Positions 8,127 through 15,320 of a DNA stretch of 35,175 nucleotides are shown here, piece after piece. Position 1 is the stretch's first letter. The number at the start of each line of letters is the position of its first letter. Source of the DNA: Tannerella sp. oral taxon 808 (GTDB lineage: Bacteria > Bacteroidota > Bacteroidia > Bacteroidales > Tannerellaceae). A program made the position numbers and the translations under genes. The stretch is taken from assembly GCA_002890585.1 (NCBI GenBank), contig MIQB01000017.1, forward strand, positions 1 to 35,175, written 5' to 3'. The notes beneath the pieces were generated by a model, which was not told the origin of the DNA, ran no database searches, and worked only from the letters and a program-made list of their open reading frames with translations.

Positions 8127-9077
8127 GTGGCATCATCCGAGAAAGAAACATACCGCGCACTCTGCCGTGCGGAGGAGGGCATCCCCCTCTTCTCCCACGA
8201 CTGGTGGTTAGACGCCACCTGCGGCCCCGACCGTTGGGACGCGCTGATCATCGAGGATCGCGGGCGCACACTCGCCGCCATGCCCCTCTATACGCCCCTC
8301 GCCGGCATCGTCACCATGCCCTCCTACACGCAGACGATGGGCCCTTGGTTCGCCCCCTCGGCTGATGACACGAAGTATGCCTCCGCCTTAGCCCACCGGC
8401 AGGAGCTCGCGGCGCACTTCGTGGAGCAGTTAGCGGGTCGCCGCTTCTTCCTGCAAAACTTCCATCACGCCATCACCGATTGGCTGCCCTTCTATTGGGC
8501 CGGCTACACGCAGACCACGCGCTACACCTACCTCCTCCACGCCATCCGCGACACCGCCACGCTGCTGGAACGGATGAGCCCGAACATCCGCCGCAACCTG
8601 ACGAAGGCGCGCGATCGGCATGGCATCACGGTTCGCACTGGCGTCTCCACCGACGCCTTCCTCGCCGTGCAGCAACAGACTTTCGATCGGCAGGGCATCA
8701 CCAACAAACAAAATTCACGCGCGCTCCGTCGCCTCATTGAGGCGTCGCGCAGCCGTGGCCAAGGCGAGATCTTCGGTGGTTACGACGCTGAGGGCCGACT
8801 CCATGCGGCCGCCTTCGTCGTCTGGCAATCGAGCGGCGCGAGCTACATCGCCGGCGGGAGCAATCCCGCCTTGCGCCGGTCGGGCGCCCACGCGCTCACC
8901 CTTTGGGAAGCTGTCCGGCACACGGCTCAGTTTACCGACACCTTCGATCTGGAAGGCTCCATGCTGCGCGGCGTGGAGCGCTTCTTCCGCGAGTTTGGCG
9001 GCGTGCAGACGCCTTACTTCTGCGTCCGTCGCGGGCAGCTGAGCCTGTGGGATCGGGCGCGGATGAAGTTTATTTAG
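8127..9077 (+). CDS. FemAB-like / Acetyltransf_6 GNAT-fold acyltransferase
   Basis: A 316-residue protein resembling the FemAB-like GNAT family (Acetyltransf_6). Key stretches are IPLFSHDWWLDATCG near the N-terminus, the SPNIRRNLTKARDRHGITVR block at about 150-170, and the C-terminal fold GGYDAEGRLHAAAFVVW followed by SYIAGGSNPALRRSGAHAL. Members modify cell-surface polymers by transferring an acyl or aminoacyl group; the substrate here is unknown. The start is GTG at 8127, because there is no ATG before residue 52 and the sequence looks family-like from the first residues. It begins 44 nt after recA. A polysaccharide deacetylase gene follows after an intervening toxin-antitoxin pair, which suggests a shared envelope role. 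Confidence 0.75.
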   Translation: MASSEKETYRALCRAEEGIPLFSHDWWLDATCGPDRWDALIIEDRGRTLAAMPLYTPLAGIVTMPSYTQTMGPWFAPSADDTKYASALAHRQELAAHFVEQLAGRRFFLQNFHHAITDWLPFYWAGYTQTTRYTYLLHAIRDTATLLERMSPNIRRNLTKARDRHGITVRTGVSTDAFLAVQQQTFDRQGITNKQNSRALRRLIEASRSRGQGEIFGGYDAEGRLHAAAFVVWQSSGASYIAGGSNPALRRSGAHALTLWEAVRHTAQFTDTFDLEGSMLRGVERFFREFGGVQTPYFCVRRGQLSLWDRARMKFI

Positions 9078-9120
9078 AGGGTAGAGGATAGAGCCGGGTA
9101 CGGTCATTCTCTACCCTCTA
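9075..9120 (+). terminator. Hairpin overlapping the acyltransferase stop codon
   Basis: TAGAGGGTAGAG (9075-9086) is the exact complement of CTCTACCCTCTA (9109-9120). The first arm includes the TAG stop codon. No T tract follows, so termination may be weak or Rho-assisted. It separates the acyltransferase from the toxin-antitoxin genes. Confidence 0.55.
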
Positions 9121-9154
9121 CCCAACACACACATGGAATAAAAACGATGCAGTC

Positions 9155-9427
9155 ATGAATACAGCAGAATTAAAAGAGAGAACCTCCATCCGGATCAATA
9201 AATCCTTGTTGGAAAGGATGAAGGCTAAAGCCAAGGCCGGTAATCGCAGCTTTAGCAACCTCGTTGAAACCATTCTCTACAAATTCGAGAGCACAGAGGA
9301 TGAGGGTTTGATGAGCGAGGAAGAGTTCTTCGATAAGATCGATGCCTCGCGGAAGGGCATCGAGGAGGGTCGATTTGTAGAAGTCCGCAACAAAGAGGAG
9401 CTCCATCAATACTTGGATAGTCTGTGA
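9155..9427 (+). CDS. Ribbon-helix-helix-type antitoxin of a YoeB-like module
   Basis: A 90-residue protein whose N-terminus RTSIRINKSLLERMKAKA followed by NRSFSNLVETILYKF fits a ribbon-helix-helix DNA-binding domain. The acidic C-terminal half, with MSEEEFFDKIDASRKGIEEG and ending in YLDSL, resembles the toxin-binding tail of antitoxins paired with Txe/YoeB toxins. Its stop codon overlaps the toxin start (TGATG), the usual coupled arrangement. It probably neutralises the toxin and represses the pair. The gene is more A+T-rich than its neighbours, consistent with horizontal acquisition. The exact antitoxin family is uncertain. Confidence 0.75.
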   Translation: MNTAELKERTSIRINKSLLERMKAKAKAGNRSFSNLVETILYKFESTEDEGLMSEEEFFDKIDASRKGIEEGRFVEVRNKEELHQYLDSL

Positions 9428-9699
9428 TGTATAAACTCCGATTATCAGAGAGAGCCGAAGACGATTTGTCGAGATTGAAAAAGAACGAGCCGCAGGCCTT
9501 TAGAAAGGCTTCACTCCTGCTTGAAGAACTTGTGGATCATCCGACAACAGGAACGGGTCATCCCGAACCTTTAAAAAGGGACAGAGTGGGACAATGGTCT
9601 CGTAGGATAAATAAGAAGCATCGGCTTATTTATGAGGTACAAGAAGAGGTTATACTCGTTCTCGTCCTCAGCGCTTATGGCCACTATGACGATAAGTGA
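9427..9699 (+). CDS. Txe/YoeB family mRNA interferase toxin
   Basis: A 90-residue RelE-superfamily toxin that is expected to cleave mRNA in the ribosome. Alignment by eye with E. coli YoeB places all key residues: PEPLKRDRVGQWSRRINKKHRLIYEV contains the catalytic Glu47 and Arg59, Arg60 and Arg66, and the C-terminal GHYDDK supplies His86-Tyr87. The ATG at 9427 shares one base with the antitoxin stop codon; the in-frame GTG one codon earlier is less likely. All residues needed for activity appear present. The pair sits between two cell-envelope genes of the same strand. Confidence 0.88.
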   Translation: MYKLRLSERAEDDLSRLKKNEPQAFRKASLLLEELVDHPTTGTGHPEPLKRDRVGQWSRRINKKHRLIYEVQEEVILVLVLSAYGHYDDK

Positions 9700-9748
9700 G
9701 ACACATGGGGTATAAGCCTCCACACGATTCGTTACTCCCCCCCTCTAC

Positions 9749-11041
9749 ATGATCCCCTACCTCCTCCGCTTCCTGCTTGGCGAGGGCGTCCCCGAAGCGA
9801 CCTGCCGCCAGGTGGGCTACACCGCCGACGAACGCACCTTCAGCACCTACCGCCTCGTCATCCTCCCCTCCGGCTTCTTCGGGGCCGATGTCTACGGCAC
9901 GCCCCGCAGCCTCCCCTCGCTGCCCCTCCCCATGCTCGAGGGCAGCCTGCCCATCCTCTTTGGCCAACCCGAGATCACGCGCCGCGGCCACACCCTGATC
10001 CTCCACGCCGACCTGATCGCCGGTGCCTACTTCTTGCTCAGCCGCTACGAGGAATGGATGCGACCGGAGGCCCGAGATGCCCACGGCCGCTTCCCCGGGC
10101 GGGAGTCGTTAGCCCATCGCGCCGGTTTCCTCCTCCGCCCCATCGTGGATGAGTACGGCCGACTGCTGCGCCGACTGCTGCGCGAATCCGGATGCCGCGC
10201 CCCCGAGCCGCCCGAACAGTTTGCCGAGATCAACCTGACGCACGACGTGGACGAGCCTTTCTTCTGCCGCTCCCTGCGCAGCATCGCCCGCGAGACGCTC
10301 CACGGCAACCTCGTCGGCGCCTTCCGCGGCCACTTCGGCCGGGTCGAGGACGATCCCTACTACACCTTCCCCTGGATGCTCCAGCAAGACGACCGCATGC
10401 GCACCATCTTCGGCGCCGACCGCTGCCGGCCGATCCTCTTCTTCCGCGCCGGCGGACATGATCCCGAGGATCGTCCGCATTACGACCTCCACAGCCGCGA
10501 CCTCCGGCGGCTCCTGGATTTATGCCATGCGCACCAGGCCGAGATCGGTCTGCATGTCAGCCACGAGGCTGGGCGCAAACCCGAACGCATCCCCGCGGAG
10601 AAGGCCGCCCTTGAGGCCGTCCTCGGCCAGTCCGTCACGCGCAGCCGCCACCACTTCCTCGCCCTCCGCGAGCCCGAGCACATGCTTGCCCTCGAGGCGG
10701 CCGGCATCACCGACGATTACACCATGGGTTACGCCGATCAGGCCGGCTTCCGCCTCGGCACCGCGCGCCCCGTCCGTTGCATCCATCCCGCCACGCGCAG
10801 CCTCTCGCCCACGCTCACGCTGCACCCGCTCACCCTCATGGAGTGCACCCTCTCCGCCGCGCGCTATATGCACCTTGACGAGCCCGCCGCCCTCCGCCTC
10901 GCCCTCGCCCTGGCCGATGAGGTGCGCCGCGCCGCCGGCAGCCTGACCCTCCTCTGGCACAACACCTCCGCCACGCCCCGCAGCGGCTACCTCAAGACGC
11001 TTTACAGTCGCCTGCTCCTCCTCCTCGCGCAAGGCGCCTAA
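9749..11041 (+). CDS. Polysaccharide deacetylase family protein
   Basis: A 430-residue protein whose C-terminal two thirds form a NodB-like carbohydrate esterase domain: the metal-binding motif NLTHDVDEP at about 162-170, FFRAGGHDP, and the His-containing block EIGLHVSHEAG. The N-terminal part (1-130, with RLVILPSGFFG and ADLIAGAYFLLSRYEEW) is the extra domain seen in a Bacteroidetes group of such proteins. No signal peptide is visible, so it may act on cytosolic lipid-linked sugars. Similar proteins often neighbour FemAB-like acyltransferases, as here. The substrate is unknown. It is followed by about 800 nt without a conventional gene. Confidence 0.82.
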   Translation: MIPYLLRFLLGEGVPEATCRQVGYTADERTFSTYRLVILPSGFFGADVYGTPRSLPSLPLPMLEGSLPILFGQPEITRRGHTLILHADLIAGAYFLLSRYEEWMRPEARDAHGRFPGRESLAHRAGFLLRPIVDEYGRLLRRLLRESGCRAPEPPEQFAEINLTHDVDEPFFCRSLRSIARETLHGNLVGAFRGHFGRVEDDPYYTFPWMLQQDDRMRTIFGADRCRPILFFRAGGHDPEDRPHYDLHSRDLRRLLDLCHAHQAEIGLHVSHEAGRKPERIPAEKAALEAVLGQSVTRSRHHFLALREPEHMLALEAAGITDDYTMGYADQAGFRLGTARPVRCIHPATRSLSPTLTLHPLTLMECTLSAARYMHLDEPAALRLALALADEVRRAAGSLTLLWHNTSATPRSGYLKTLYSRLLLLLAQGA

Positions 11042-11151
11042 AAAGGCCTTCTGCGGTGGGTGGTTTGCCCTGTCTGCGGCGCTTTTGGCTTGATGCGGAG
11101 CGTGCGGAGTGCCGTCGTCGGCCAATTCCCATTCCGCGGGTGCCGTAAGGC

Positions 11152-11634
11152 CGAAAAATCGATGCGGATTGCAATCTCCTACTAAAAAATAAGGCTACCT
11201 GCATTGCAGGTAGTCTTAATTCATACCGAGAGAGCCTTACTTGCATTGCAGGTAGCCTTAATTCATACCGAGAGAGCCTTACTTGCAATGCAGGTAGACT
11301 TATTTCATACCGAGAGAGGCTTACCTGCAATGCAAGTAGCCATGATTCATACCGAGAGATCCTTACCTGCAATGCAGGTAGCCTTAATTCATACCGAGAG
11401 ATCCTTACCTGCAATGCAAGTAGCCTTGATTCATACCGAGAGATCCTTATTTGCAATGCAAGTAGCCTTAATTCATATCGAGAGATCCTTACCTGCAATG
11501 CAAGTAGCCATGATTCATACCGAGAGATCCTTACCTGCAATGCAAGTAGTCTTGATTCATACCGAGAGAGGCTTACCTGCAATGCAAGTAGCCTTATTTT
11601 TTAGTAGGAGATTGCAATCTGAGCCGATTTTTGG
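11152..11634. other. Inverted-repeat-bounded intergenic element containing array B
   Basis: A perfect 32-bp inverted repeat lies at 11167-11198 and 11588-11619. Both copies begin or end with the palindrome GATTGCAATC. Similarity continues outward (a CGATTTTT block on each side) and inward by about 15 bp with two mismatches. Between the arms lies array B. No transposase, recombinase gene or clear target duplication is seen. The flanks 11042-11151 and 11635-11815 hold no gene that I can support. Confidence 0.85.
11199..11587. repeat. Array B: 10 cores / 9 linkers of a 42-bp unit
   Basis: A palindromic core TGCAATGCA (or TGCATTGCA) recurs exactly every 42 bp at 11200, 11242, 11284 and so on to 11578. 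In the first copy the core sits in TACCTGCATTGCAGGTA, an almost perfect palindrome. The linker is CCTTAATTCATACCGAGAGA with small changes. Open frames of 14-residue period on both strands are by-products of the repeat. Confidence 0.95.
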
Positions 11635-11815
11635 TGGCCCGGAACGAATCGCCTCCGATTACGAGGCAAGGATCGCCCGGCTCGGCAGGTAGACATACGG
11701 AGACGCGCCGCGTTTTGTCCCGCGAGGCTCCCGCACTGGGGCACATTCGGCGCCGTTCGCTTGCCATCCATTTTCGCATCGCCGCAGCGGCCGCCGAGGG
11801 CAGGCAGAAAGAGTC

Positions 11816-11845
11816 TTGTATAGAAAGAAACGGCCTCTATCTTTG
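11816..11845 (+). promoter_or_regulatory. Promoter of the Phe/Tyr biosynthesis operon
   Basis: TTG (11816-11818), a 19-nt spacer and TATCTTTG (11838-11845) match the Bacteroidetes -33/-7 consensus. Transcription would begin near 11850, giving a leader of about 200 nt before pheA. Confidence 0.75.
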
Positions 11846-11868
11846 CCCCCGAATTGAAGAATGAAAAG

Positions 11869-11943
11869 ATGAATCGATTTTATGCATACGGATACTTTTT
11901 CTTTTACCCCGAGCGCGAGGTAAAGGCAGGATCCGGTGCGTAA
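11869..11943 (+). CDS. Phe/Tyr-rich leader peptide (attenuator)
   Basis: A 24-codon ORF ending in TAA. Residues 3-14 read RFYAYGYFFFYP: four Phe and four Tyr in ten consecutive codons (4-13), followed by a charged, non-aromatic tail. It starts about 20 nt after the predicted transcription start and lies 109 nt before pheA, the first gene of a Phe/Tyr synthesis operon. Codons 10-13 overlap the 5' arm of one leader hairpin, and the last codons and stop overlap the antiterminator segment. These positions are what ribosome-stalling attenuation requires. It has little similarity to expect with other proteins; its function would be its translation. A three-codon ORF (ATG at 11861) ends by overlapping its start codon. 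Confidence 0.82.
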   Translation: MNRFYAYGYFFFYPEREVKAGSGA

Positions 11944-11989
11944 GGCATAAACGAAGAATGGATGCAACACGAAGCAAGAGTCCTGCCAT
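11901..11989 (+). promoter_or_regulatory. Alternative leader hairpins (antiterminator)
   Basis: Segment 1 (11901-11908, CTTTTACC) can pair with segment 2 (11919-11926, GGTAAAGG; one G-U pair). Segment 2 also holds GGCAGGA (11925-11931), an exact complement of TCCTGCC (11981-11987), which is the 5' arm of the terminator. The pairings exclude each other. A ribosome stalled on the Phe/Tyr codons would cover segment 1 and free segment 2 to block the terminator; a ribosome at the stop codon would cover segment 2 and let the terminator form. The fold was worked out by eye. Confidence 0.7.
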
Positions 11990-12015
11990 GGTATATGGTG
12001 GGACTTTTTGCTTTT
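11979..12015 (+). terminator. Leader intrinsic terminator upstream of pheA
   Basis: AGTCCTGCCAT (11979-11989) pairs along its full length with ATGGTGGGACT (11995-12005), including two adjacent G-U pairs, with a 5-nt loop GGTAT. It is followed by TTTTTGCTTTT. It lies 38 nt before the pheA start, so it would stop transcription before the operon unless antitermination occurs. Confidence 0.85.
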
Positions 12016-12052
12016 GCGCGGAGAAAAAGGATAAACCGAAAGCATAGAAAGA

Positions 12053-12892
12053 ATGAAGAAGAAAGTAGCCATACAGGGCATAGCGGGGTCGTATCACGAC
12101 GTGGCGGCGCAGCGCTATTTTGAAGGCGAAGCGGTGGAGCTGGTCGCCTGCGACACGTTTCGCGAAGTGATCGACGAGGTGGCCGCCGGCACCGTCGGCA
12201 TGATGGCCATTGAAAACACCATAGCCGGCAGCCTGCTGCAAAACCATGAGCTGATCCGCCAGGGCAATTGCCGCATCGTGGGGGAGTATAAACTGCGCAT
12301 CATGCACTCCTTCGCGGCGCTGCCGGGCACACGCGCGGAAGACGTGACGGAGGTCAATTCGCACCCCATCGCGCTGATGCAGTGCCGCGACTTCCTCGAC
12401 ACGCTGCCGAACGCCAAGCTCGTGGAGTGCGACGACACGGCCGGCAGCGCTCGCTGGGTGGCCGAGGAGCAGATGCATGGCCACGGCGTGATCTGTGCCC
12501 GGCGCGCAGCCGAGATGTACGGCTTAGAGGTGCTGGCCGAGGGCGTGGAAACAAACAAACGCAACTACACGCGCTTCCTCGTCATCGCCCGGCCCGATCT
12601 GGCCGAACGCATGCAGCAGGGGATGAGGCCCAACATGGCCTCGCTCGTCTTCGCCCTGCCCCACACCGCGGGGAGCCTCTCGAAGGTGCTCACCATCCTC
12701 TCGTTTTACGACATGAACCTCTCCAAAATCCAGTCGCTGCCCATCATCGGGCGCGAGTGGGAATACATGTTTTACGTCAACCTCACCTTCGACGACTACA
12801 CGCGCTATCGGCAGGCCTTGGAGGCCATCATGCCGCTGACTAACGACTTGAAAATACTGGGTGAATATGAACAAGGGAAACAAAGCATTTAG
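12053..12892 (+). CDS. pheA: Prephenate dehydratase
   Basis: Converts prephenate to phenylpyruvate in phenylalanine synthesis. The 279-residue protein has the dehydratase domain first, with the active-site block NYTRFLVI (Thr173-Phe175), then an ACT domain (about 195-275). The phenylalanine-binding motifs are altered: the usual ESRP reads QSLP (227-230), and the GALV region reads GSLS (207-210). Feedback inhibition by phenylalanine may therefore be weak or different; this is inference. It is a stand-alone dehydratase, since the chorismate mutase is fused to the DAHP synthase two genes downstream. It is the first gene of the operon and lies behind the leader attenuator. Its end overlaps the aminotransferase start by 26 nt. 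Confidence 0.95.
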   Translation: MKKKVAIQGIAGSYHDVAAQRYFEGEAVELVACDTFREVIDEVAAGTVGMMAIENTIAGSLLQNHELIRQGNCRIVGEYKLRIMHSFAALPGTRAEDVTEVNSHPIALMQCRDFLDTLPNAKLVECDDTAGSARWVAEEQMHGHGVICARRAAEMYGLEVLAEGVETNKRNYTRFLVIARPDLAERMQQGMRPNMASLVFALPHTAGSLSKVLTILSFYDMNLSKIQSLPIIGREWEYMFYVNLTFDDYTRYRQALEAIMPLTNDLKILGEYEQGKQSI

Positions 12893-14075
12893 CGCACGGC
12901 CGGCCTACCGCGTTGGCACCGTGCAGGAGTACTACTTCTCCAAGAAACTGAAGGAAGTGGCGGCCATGAATGCCGCCGGCAAACGCGTGATCAGCCTCGG
13001 CATCGGCAGCCCCGACCTGCCGCCCTCGGAGGTGGCCATCAAGACCTTGCAGCGCGAGGCAGCACGCCCCGACGTGCACGGCTATCAACCCTACACGGGC
13101 ATGCCCGAGCTGCGCCGGGGCTACGCAGCGTGGTACGAACAATGGTATGGCGTCGCGCTCGATGCTGATCGCGAGGTGCTGCCACTCATCGGGTCGAAGG
13201 AGGGCATCCTGCACATCTCGCTGACCTTCCTCAACCCCCGCGAGGGCGTCTTGGTGCCCAATCCGGGATACCCGACCTACAGCTCGGTGAGCCGGCTCGT
13301 GGGTGCGGAGCTCATCCCCTACACGCTGGAGGAGTCGCGCGGATGGCAGCCAGACTTTGAGGCGTTAGAGCGCCTTGTGGCCGAACGTGAAGCGGCCTTG
13401 TGCCCGCCGATCAAGTTGATGTGGGCCAATTACCCGAACATGCCGACAGGCGCGGACGCGTCGGACGAGCTGCTGGAGCGCTTGGTCGACTTCGGGCGCC
13501 GGCATAGCATCGTCATCTGTCACGACAACCCGTACAGCTTCATCCTGAACGACCACCCGCGCAGCATCCTCGCCGTGCCCGGCGCCAAGGACATATGCAT
13601 CGAGCTCAACTCGATGAGCAAGGCGCACAACATGCCGGGTTGGCGCATGGCCATGCTGGCTTCGAACGCACAGTTCGTGTCGTGGATCCTGCGGGTGAAG
13701 AGCAATGTCGACTCGGGGCAGTTTCGCCCCATGCAGTCGGCCGTGGTGGAAGCGCTCAAGGCGCCGCGCGAGTGGTACGAGGGGATGAATGCCGTCTACC
13801 GTCGTAGGCGCGCCCTGGCGGAGCGCATCATGGACGCGCTCGGTTGCCAGTACGACAGGCAGCAGGTAGGCATGTTCCTCTGGGGGCGGGTGCCGGCATC
13901 AGCAAAGAGCGGAGAGGCCTTGGCCGACCGCGTGCTTCAAGAGGCCCACGTCTTCATCACGCCCGGCTTCATCTTCGGATCTGCCGGCGATCAGTACGTG
14001 CGCATCTCGCTCTGCAGCCCAGAGGAGGCGCTCACGGAGGCACTTGAAAGGGTGAAAACGAAAATCGAAAAATGA
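12867..14075 (+). CDS. PLP-dependent class I/II aminotransferase (probable aromatic amino acid step)
   Basis: A 402-residue fold-type I aminotransferase. The PLP lysine is in NSMSKAHNMPGWRMAM at about residue 250; GIGSPDLPPSEVA and the ANYPNMPTGA segment are typical. The start is ATG at 12867, inside pheA; an in-frame GTG two codons earlier is the alternative. Its place between prephenate dehydratase and DAHP synthase suggests that it converts phenylpyruvate and hydroxyphenylpyruvate to phenylalanine and tyrosine. Sequence alone does not exclude another substrate such as prephenate or aspartate. It is followed by a 141-nt gap containing a two-hairpin repeat element. Confidence 0.85.
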   Translation: MNKGNKAFSARPAYRVGTVQEYYFSKKLKEVAAMNAAGKRVISLGIGSPDLPPSEVAIKTLQREAARPDVHGYQPYTGMPELRRGYAAWYEQWYGVALDADREVLPLIGSKEGILHISLTFLNPREGVLVPNPGYPTYSSVSRLVGAELIPYTLEESRGWQPDFEALERLVAEREAALCPPIKLMWANYPNMPTGADASDELLERLVDFGRRHSIVICHDNPYSFILNDHPRSILAVPGAKDICIELNSMSKAHNMPGWRMAMLASNAQFVSWILRVKSNVDSGQFRPMQSAVVEALKAPREWYEGMNAVYRRRRALAERIMDALGCQYDRQQVGMFLWGRVPASAKSGEALADRVLQEAHVFITPGFIFGSAGDQYVRISLCSPEEALTEALERVKTKIEK

Positions 14076-14080
14076 AAGAC

Positions 14081-14170
14081 GGGTACCCGGCCATACTTCC
14101 CTGGCCTCGGCAGAGGCCTTGATCTTCTTTTGCCCTCTTTTCTTCCATCAAGGGAAGAAAAGAGGATAAG
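14081..14170 (+). repeat. Two-hairpin dispersed element, copy 1
   Basis: It begins GGGTACC, then hairpin 1 (GGCCTC 14103-14108 / GAGGCC 14113-14118), then CTTCTTTTGC, then hairpin 2 (CCTCTTTTCTTCC 14134-14146 / GGAAGAAAAGAGG 14153-14165) and GATAAG. The copy at 26743-26829 keeps the same order with compensating base changes. This copy lies within the aromatic operon between the aminotransferase and DAHP synthase genes. Confidence 0.8.
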
Positions 14171-14216
14171 AATGGCCCGACCTTCTAATGAATCATACAT
14201 CTACACACATACTACA

Positions 14217-15320
14217 ATGAGCAAGAACATCGAGAAACTGGATTTGAAATCCATCGTATTACCAGGGATAGACACGAAGCGTCCGCTGGTGATTGCCGGT
14301 CCGTGCAGCGCGGAGACCGAGGAACAAGTGATGACTACCGCCAACGCATTGGCCGCCGTGGGGGTGAAGATCTTTCGCGCGGGGATCTGGAAGCCGCGCA
14401 CACGGCCGGGGGGCTTCGAGGGCGTCGGCGCACCGGGCCTGAAGTGGCTCAAGCGCGTGAAGGAGGAGACGGGCATGTACGTAGCCACCGAAGTGGCCAC
14501 GCGCGACCACGTCTTTGAGGCGCTCAAGGCCGGCATCGATGTGTTGTGGATCGGCGCCCGCACGGCCGTCAATCCCTTCGCCATGCAAGACGTGGCCGAT
14601 GCCCTCTCGGGCGTCGACATCCCCGTGCTGATCAAGAATCCCATCAATCCTGACTTGGAGCTCTGGATCGGCGCCATCCAACGCATCTACGGCGCTGGCA
14701 TACGCCGCATCGCTGCGATCCACCGCGGCTTCAGCTCGTACGACAAGAAGCTCTACCGCAACATGCCCCTCTGGCACATCCCCATCGAGCTGCGCCGCCG
14801 CATCCCCAACCTGCCCATCATCTGCGACCCGAGCCACATCGGCGGCAAACGCGAACTGATCGCCTCGCTCAGCCAGCAGGCGATGGATCTGAACTTAGAC
14901 GGCCTCATCATCGAGTCGCATTGCTCACCCGACGACGCCTGGAGCGATGCCGCACAGCAGATCACGCCCGATGTGCTCGACTATGTGCTCAGCCTGCTCG
15001 TCATCCGCGATGCGACGCAGACGACGGAGAACCTCACCGCCCTGCGCCGACAGATCGACGGTGTGGACGAGCAGCTGCTCGAGCTTCTGGCCAAGCGCAT
15101 GCGCATCTCGCGCGAGATCGGCGTATACAAGAAGGAGCACAACATGCCCATCCTCCAGTCGCCCCGTTACGGCGAGATACTCGAGAACCGCGCCAAGGCT
15201 GGCGCCGCGATGGACCTGAACCCAGACTTCGTGCAGGCCATCCTCAAGAACATCCATGAGGAGTCCGTCCGCCAGCAGATGATCATTATGAATCAAGACG
15301 AAAGCGCGGCCCAGTCATGA
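14217..15320 (+). CDS. Bifunctional DAHP synthase / chorismate mutase (AroQ)
   Basis: A 367-residue fusion. Residues 1-262 are a KDO8P-synthase-like (type I-beta) DAHP synthase, with GPCSAE (28-33), KPRTRPGGFEG (59-69) and CDPSHIGGKRE (203-213), catalysing the first step of the shikimate pathway. Residues 273-360 are an AroQ chorismate mutase (LTALRRQIDGVDEQLLELLAKRM, then EIGVYKKEH), making prephenate. The same fusion has been studied in Prevotella nigrescens and Porphyromonas gingivalis; in the former, prephenate inhibits the synthase. The ATG at 14217 is preferred over the frame extending to 14130, which runs through the two-hairpin repeat. Its stop overlaps the tyrA start by 4 nt (ATGA). 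It supplies prephenate for both the PheA and TyrA branches of the operon. Confidence 0.94.
   Translation: MSKNIEKLDLKSIVLPGIDTKRPLVIAGPCSAETEEQVMTTANALAAVGVKIFRAGIWKPRTRPGGFEGVGAPGLKWLKRVKEETGMYVATEVATRDHVFEALKAGIDVLWIGARTAVNPFAMQDVADALSGVDIPVLIKNPINPDLELWIGAIQRIYGAGIRRIAAIHRGFSSYDKKLYRNMPLWHIPIELRRRIPNLPIICDPSHIGGKRELIASLSQQAMDLNLDGLIIESHCSPDDAWSDAAQQITPDVLDYVLSLLVIRDATQTTENLTALRRQIDGVDEQLLELLAKRMRISREIGVYKKEHNMPILQSPRYGEILENRAKAGAAMDLNPDFVQAILKNIHEESVRQQMIIMNQDESAAQS

Noticed and set aside
10992..11692. Open frames with a repeating MQV..IHTER peptide (plus strand) or its minus-strand counterpart across array B
   Set aside because: They extend symmetrically through the inverted repeat on both strands, so they are explained by the repeat structure and not by a gene.
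11635..11815. A gene between array B and the aromatic promoter
   Set aside because: Only short frames without homology-like features on either strand; treated as intergenic.
14130..14216. N-terminal extension of the DAHP synthase-mutase
   Set aside because: It would translate the two-hairpin repeat element. The family begins at the ATG at 14217.
14172..14216. A second leader peptide (MARPSNESYIYTHTT) before the DAHP synthase
   Set aside because: It has only two Tyr, is in frame with the synthase without a stop codon, and has no terminator with a T tract after it.
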